From: Pythium myriotylum
Lineage: Eukaryota; Oomycota; Peronosporomycetes; Pythiales; Pythiaceae
DNA: 64,000 bases
Direction: 5' to 3'
NCBI GenBank assembly: GCA_023091665.1
Contig: JALJCQ010000030.1
Coordinates: 1,552,501-1,616,500 of the forward strand
Below the pieces are notes generated by a model that saw only the letters and a list, made by a program, of their open reading frames with translations, was not told the DNA's origin and did no database searches. Below, in pieces: positions 60,448 to 64,000 of this stretch. How positions within the stretch are numbered: position 1 is the stretch's first letter; each line of letters begins with the position of its first letter. Both the position numbers and the translations under genes were made by a program.

Positions 60448-63400
60448 ATGGACAGCGACTCGGACGACGATTTTGAGCGGTAGGCGCATGGTCATCGTAG
60501 CTCTTGAAAAGATACAGGACGGTGGAGATCTTATCTTGATCTACGTGTAGGTTTCTTCAGGAGGACGACAGCGCATCAGTGTCGTCCGCGTCGCCTCTGA
60601 AGAAGAAGACCTCGGTGTCCTCGCGAAGCTCCAAGCCCTCTGAGAGCCGGAGAAAGAGCTCGAGTGGTCGTGACAAGGCAATCTCTATAGTCGATGCTGC
60701 GGAAAAGCTTCTTGCGGGGTCAGGTCGCTCGAAGAAGAAGGTCGCAGCTGTCGAAGATGCCGAAGAGGAGGAAGAAGAAGCGCCTCCGCCGTACTCGTAA
60801 GTGGTTTTTGGCAAGCGGCTCATCGTAACCGCTGCCGTCCTCATCATTCAATGTAGGGATGACCCGTGTGCATTTGATCTCGACTATGCACCCACCCGCT
60901 TCGGCAAGCAAGATCGTCAGGATTCGGAGAGTGATGCGGATGATAGTGCATTTAGAAGTCGGAGGAAGAGCAAGAAGGGGAAGAATGACGACTTTACGAA
61001 ACGCAAGAAGTCTTCAACGAAAAGCAGCGCGCATGAACTTCTCGTAACCCAGAAGGAGACTAGGCCCACACTAGAGGAGCGAGTGGCTGAGATTTTGAAA
61101 CGTACAGGCAGTACGACTTTCCAAGCTGGTGTAGCAGACGAAGAGAGGGCTGAGTCAGACGAAGAAAGAAAAGAGAAAGAGGATGACTTAGATGCAGGCA
61201 GTCGCGATACCAAGTCAAGAATATCTCTTTCCAAGATGCATAAGATCGAGAGTGTGATTGATAGCAAAGTCAGTATGACCCAACCCGTGATAGCGACGAA
61301 TGCTGGCGAAGAGAGTGCCGATACAAGCGACCTTCACCGCCTCAGTTTCTCCGATTCGCTTGGGATAGATTCGACTGACTTTGAGGTACGTGGAGATCAA
61401 TTTACATCTGCGGTTGTGGGTGGACTGCTGAGAGAAACTCTAACGATAGGTTGGGGCGCTCGCTAAGAGAAAACTCGATCGATCGAGATTGTCTCTTGTA
61501 TGTGCAAACTAGTTCATTCGCTGTGGAGTGATACCTGTACTTACTTGTGCAAGGATTTCTGTTGCAGTCGAGTATAAATAGTGAGAAATTTGCCGTTAAC
61601 CTTGAAGCCCTCGATGAGAGTGAACAAGGTGGGTTCTTGGTGACTGGTTTTGTGGTCCTGGTTCATTTTTTTTATTTATGTAAACCTCTGCAATATAGTA
61701 TCACACAACCGATACAGTCTAAACCCGGAGGACGTTCACAAGAAATCTGTTGAAGCGTCCGATGCTTTCGATTCTGATTATGAAAATGAGCACTTTGAGC
61801 TTGACCAAACCACGGATGCGAGTGCATTTGAGCCTGGAACGAAAGACTCAAACATCGTAGAGGCGAACACCAGCCAGCCTTCTTTTGTCAGTGAATTTGA
61901 GAACATGAAGGTGAGCGTCAAGGAGACAACGCAGCTGCATTGGTTGTTGGAATAACGTTATGCATGCTTATGTAGAATTTGTTCTCATTGGAATCCCCAA
62001 TCAAAGAAGAGTGGTCGAAGCATGAAGTGCTGCCTGTAGAAGAAACCACGTTATTGACTGGAGCGCAAGCACCGTCTGTCGAGTATGATAACTTCGGCTA
62101 CGACGACGAGGATTTTGAGGGTGAGGAATCAAAGGAACCAGATAAGGCAGACACCGCTTTTCCTGTTCTCGATCCATACGCAAATGATCGTTTTGAAGGT
62201 GATGACAGATTAGCAAGGGCAAACCCTCCCTCAGACGGTCTTCTCGTTACCCCAGGAAAGGGAATTGACAACGGGGAAGTGCAGCGAGCGCGAGAAGACC
62301 CATCAGCACCTCATGAGTTGACTACAAACGCACCCTTATATGATCCTCAGCCAGTTCCATTACCGAGTGGGGCATCAGATAGATATTCACCTCTCCCCAG
62401 CACCCAAAACGACAGTCACTTCTTACAGCTGTCCCACAATCGACGTATTTCACCAACTCCTCCGCAGGTGAGTGAGGTCGTCTACGAACCTCTCGATGTC
62501 TCACTTCCACTGACAGAATCACGTAATAGTCACCACCGCCACCCCCGCCCCCTGATGATGAAGAAACACCACATAAAATCCCTTCACCGACTGATAAACG
62601 AACACCTCAAGCGCATGCTGTTAACGTCGAGAGGTATCGCGTACCTAGTAAGTCAGTGGAACGATTCCGCGAGATCGAACACCAGGTTTCGTCGTTGCGA
62701 TTTATTTCGAACAACCCAAGCAAGGAACGGGCGAGGAGAACAAACGCTAAACTATCTCAGGATGAGTCGGTTCAAACGGTTGTGTTCGAAGATCCTCAAC
62801 TTGAGGAGGAACTCAGAGTCATCGATCGTATGGTGGAAGAGGCCAGGAAAATGCGCTTGAATAAATCCAAGTCTGCTGCTGTTCGGTCGAGTGCAAGAGA
62901 GAGCGAGTTGGCCCTTCGACTTCAACAAGCGCAAAGACAACTTTTGCAGTTGAAGCATCATATCTTCGATGAAAATGAAGAGGACGTGAGTGCTGGCTTC
63001 GCTGATGGAGACAGAGGGGCAATATCGCAAGGCAATGTCCATCCTGACGAACAGAATGTGAAGTCTGCTCTATCGAATGATGAGTTAAATGTTGTTCGCG
63101 AGGAGAACCACCGGCTTCAGAAGGAAATTCAGACTCAAGAACGGCTCATTCAGGGTTTCCAACGCGAGAACGAGCACCTCATGAAACAGTTGAAGCAGGT
63201 TCAGCGCGAAGTGAGCTATGACGTTCATAAGGAGAACGAGACGCTTCGAACCCAGCTAAAAGATCTGCGCGCGCTTCTCGATGGAGCTCAGCACTTAGGA
63301 AATCAAGCAAATCCAGTAGATGGAGTCGCAAGTAAAGTGCAGTTTCGCGCTGCTGTTGAGGCGAGACTTCACGCAGAGGCAGTGGCTGAGTCGCTACGAG

Positions 63401-64000
63401 AAGATCTTGCAACTCTCACAAAGCGTCACCAAGATCGTGTGAATGAGCTGAAAATTGAGTTGGAGAAAGTGAAGAAGGCCAAGGTTGACCTGGAATGCCG
63501 CTATGAAGGATTTGACCTTGACAGAGTGGAAGCTGAGAGTCGGCAAATTAAGCAGCTGAGTGAGCAGCTTCAGGTACAAAAAACAGAACATAACCATGCG
63601 ATAGCGGCGATGCAGAAGAAGATAGACTGGTACGTGAACAATCAGCGTCTTCTCGACGAACAAGATGATCAACTGAAGTCACTCAAGGAAGAGAACAAGA
63701 GTCTAAAGGAACGACTCAACGAATCGAAGAATGAAAGGAATCTACCTAAGAACCCAGATTACTCTCCGATAAATCCGGCGAAAACAGGACATCGGCATGC
63801 TGCAGACGTGCGCAGAATTCAAGAGTTGGAAGCTCGTCTCTCTGAGATGGAAGAAGCGATGCGAAGACGCCACCCTGACAGCCTTGTAAGTCTCATGGTT
63901 GCGTCTCGAAAGGTTGAAGAAGAGTCAAAGATTAGTGAGCTTGAGGAACAGCACCGGCAGCAGTTAGCAGATTTGGCTACCGAGTTGGAGGAGGCTCAGG
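60448..64000 (+). CDS. CEP162: CEP162-like centriole/transition-zone protein (3' end cut off)
   Basis: Seven visible exons: 60448-60479, 60551-60796, 60857-61385, 61568-61628, 61699-61910, 61976-62467, and 62530 to beyond 64000; about 1014 residues are seen. The N-terminus is acidic (MDSDSDDDFER) then Ser/Lys-rich low complexity with an early motif AFDLDYAPTRFGK. A Pro-rich patch (SPPPPPPD) opens exon 7. From about residue 600 it is long coiled coil (VIDRMVEEARKMRLNKSKSA, ENHRLQKEIQTQERLIQGFQ). Near the end RIQELEARLSEMEEAMRRRH-PDSL matches the CEP162/QN1 hallmark that precedes its C-terminal coil. In animals CEP162 binds axonemal microtubules and promotes transition-zone assembly at the basal body. 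A role in zoospore flagella is inferred. Confidence 0.8.

Overview
The window is nuclear DNA of a eukaryote, almost certainly an oomycete (Phytophthora/Pythium/Globisporangium type). The evidence is a compact layout of intron-poor genes with 40-90 bp GT-AG introns, single-exon ABCC transporters, flagellum/centriole genes (CEP162-like, DPY-30/RIIa-like), tandem TauE/SafE transporters, eIF4E class II, a CBS-CBS-PB1 protein, plant-type glycerate kinase and an FPR/INR-like promoter motif. I reconstructed spliced models by joining reading frames at GT/AG sites with compatible phase. About 32 genes are supported. No tRNA, rRNA or CRISPR was seen.

Layout, left to right. 1-12.5 kb: a cut-off secreted Cys-pair repeat protein (-), CDK1 (-), glycerate kinase (-) divergent from a membrane-anchored ubiquitin-like protein (+), a four-CBS plus PB1 tail-anchored protein (-), two tandem 'DQGW' paralogs (+), an SLC35F-type transporter (-) divergent from a gankyrin-like ankyrin protein (+). 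12.5-18.7 kb: a cluster of four globins (-), all with N-myristoylation-type Met-Gly starts. The last two are near-identical copies within an 899-bp direct duplication, and the spacer between them holds a MITE-like foldback element. 19-31.7 kb: UTP13 (+) behind a perfect 32-bp inverted repeat, ABCC transporter 1 (-), a membrane-anchored sedolisin protease (+), and a coiled-coil/NHL-propeller protein (-). 31.8-41.1 kb: a coiled-coil protein (+) tail-to-tail with FOXRED1 (-), a 1-kb gene-poor stretch, ABCC transporter 2 (+), D-cysteine desulfhydrase (-). 41.3-52 kb: two TauE/SafE transporters (+), BRE1 E3 ligase (+), BMT5-like rRNA methyltransferase (+), an MFS sugar porter (+). 52-64 kb: ABCC transporter 3 (+), RWD protein (+), a small DPY-30/RIIa protein (-), a class II eIF4E with a Gly-Asp-Arg tail (-), a TA-flanked inverted-repeat transposon remnant, and CEP162 (+, cut by the window end).

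Most genes are housekeeping and unrelated in function. Three groups look functional. (1) The globin cluster is a recently expanding set of probably membrane-tethered heme proteins. (2) D-cysteine desulfhydrase is divergent from two TauE/SafE exporters and could form a sulfur-handling module. (3) Three ABCC drug-type exporters lie within 34 kb. The globin cluster is my best candidate for an under-described system.
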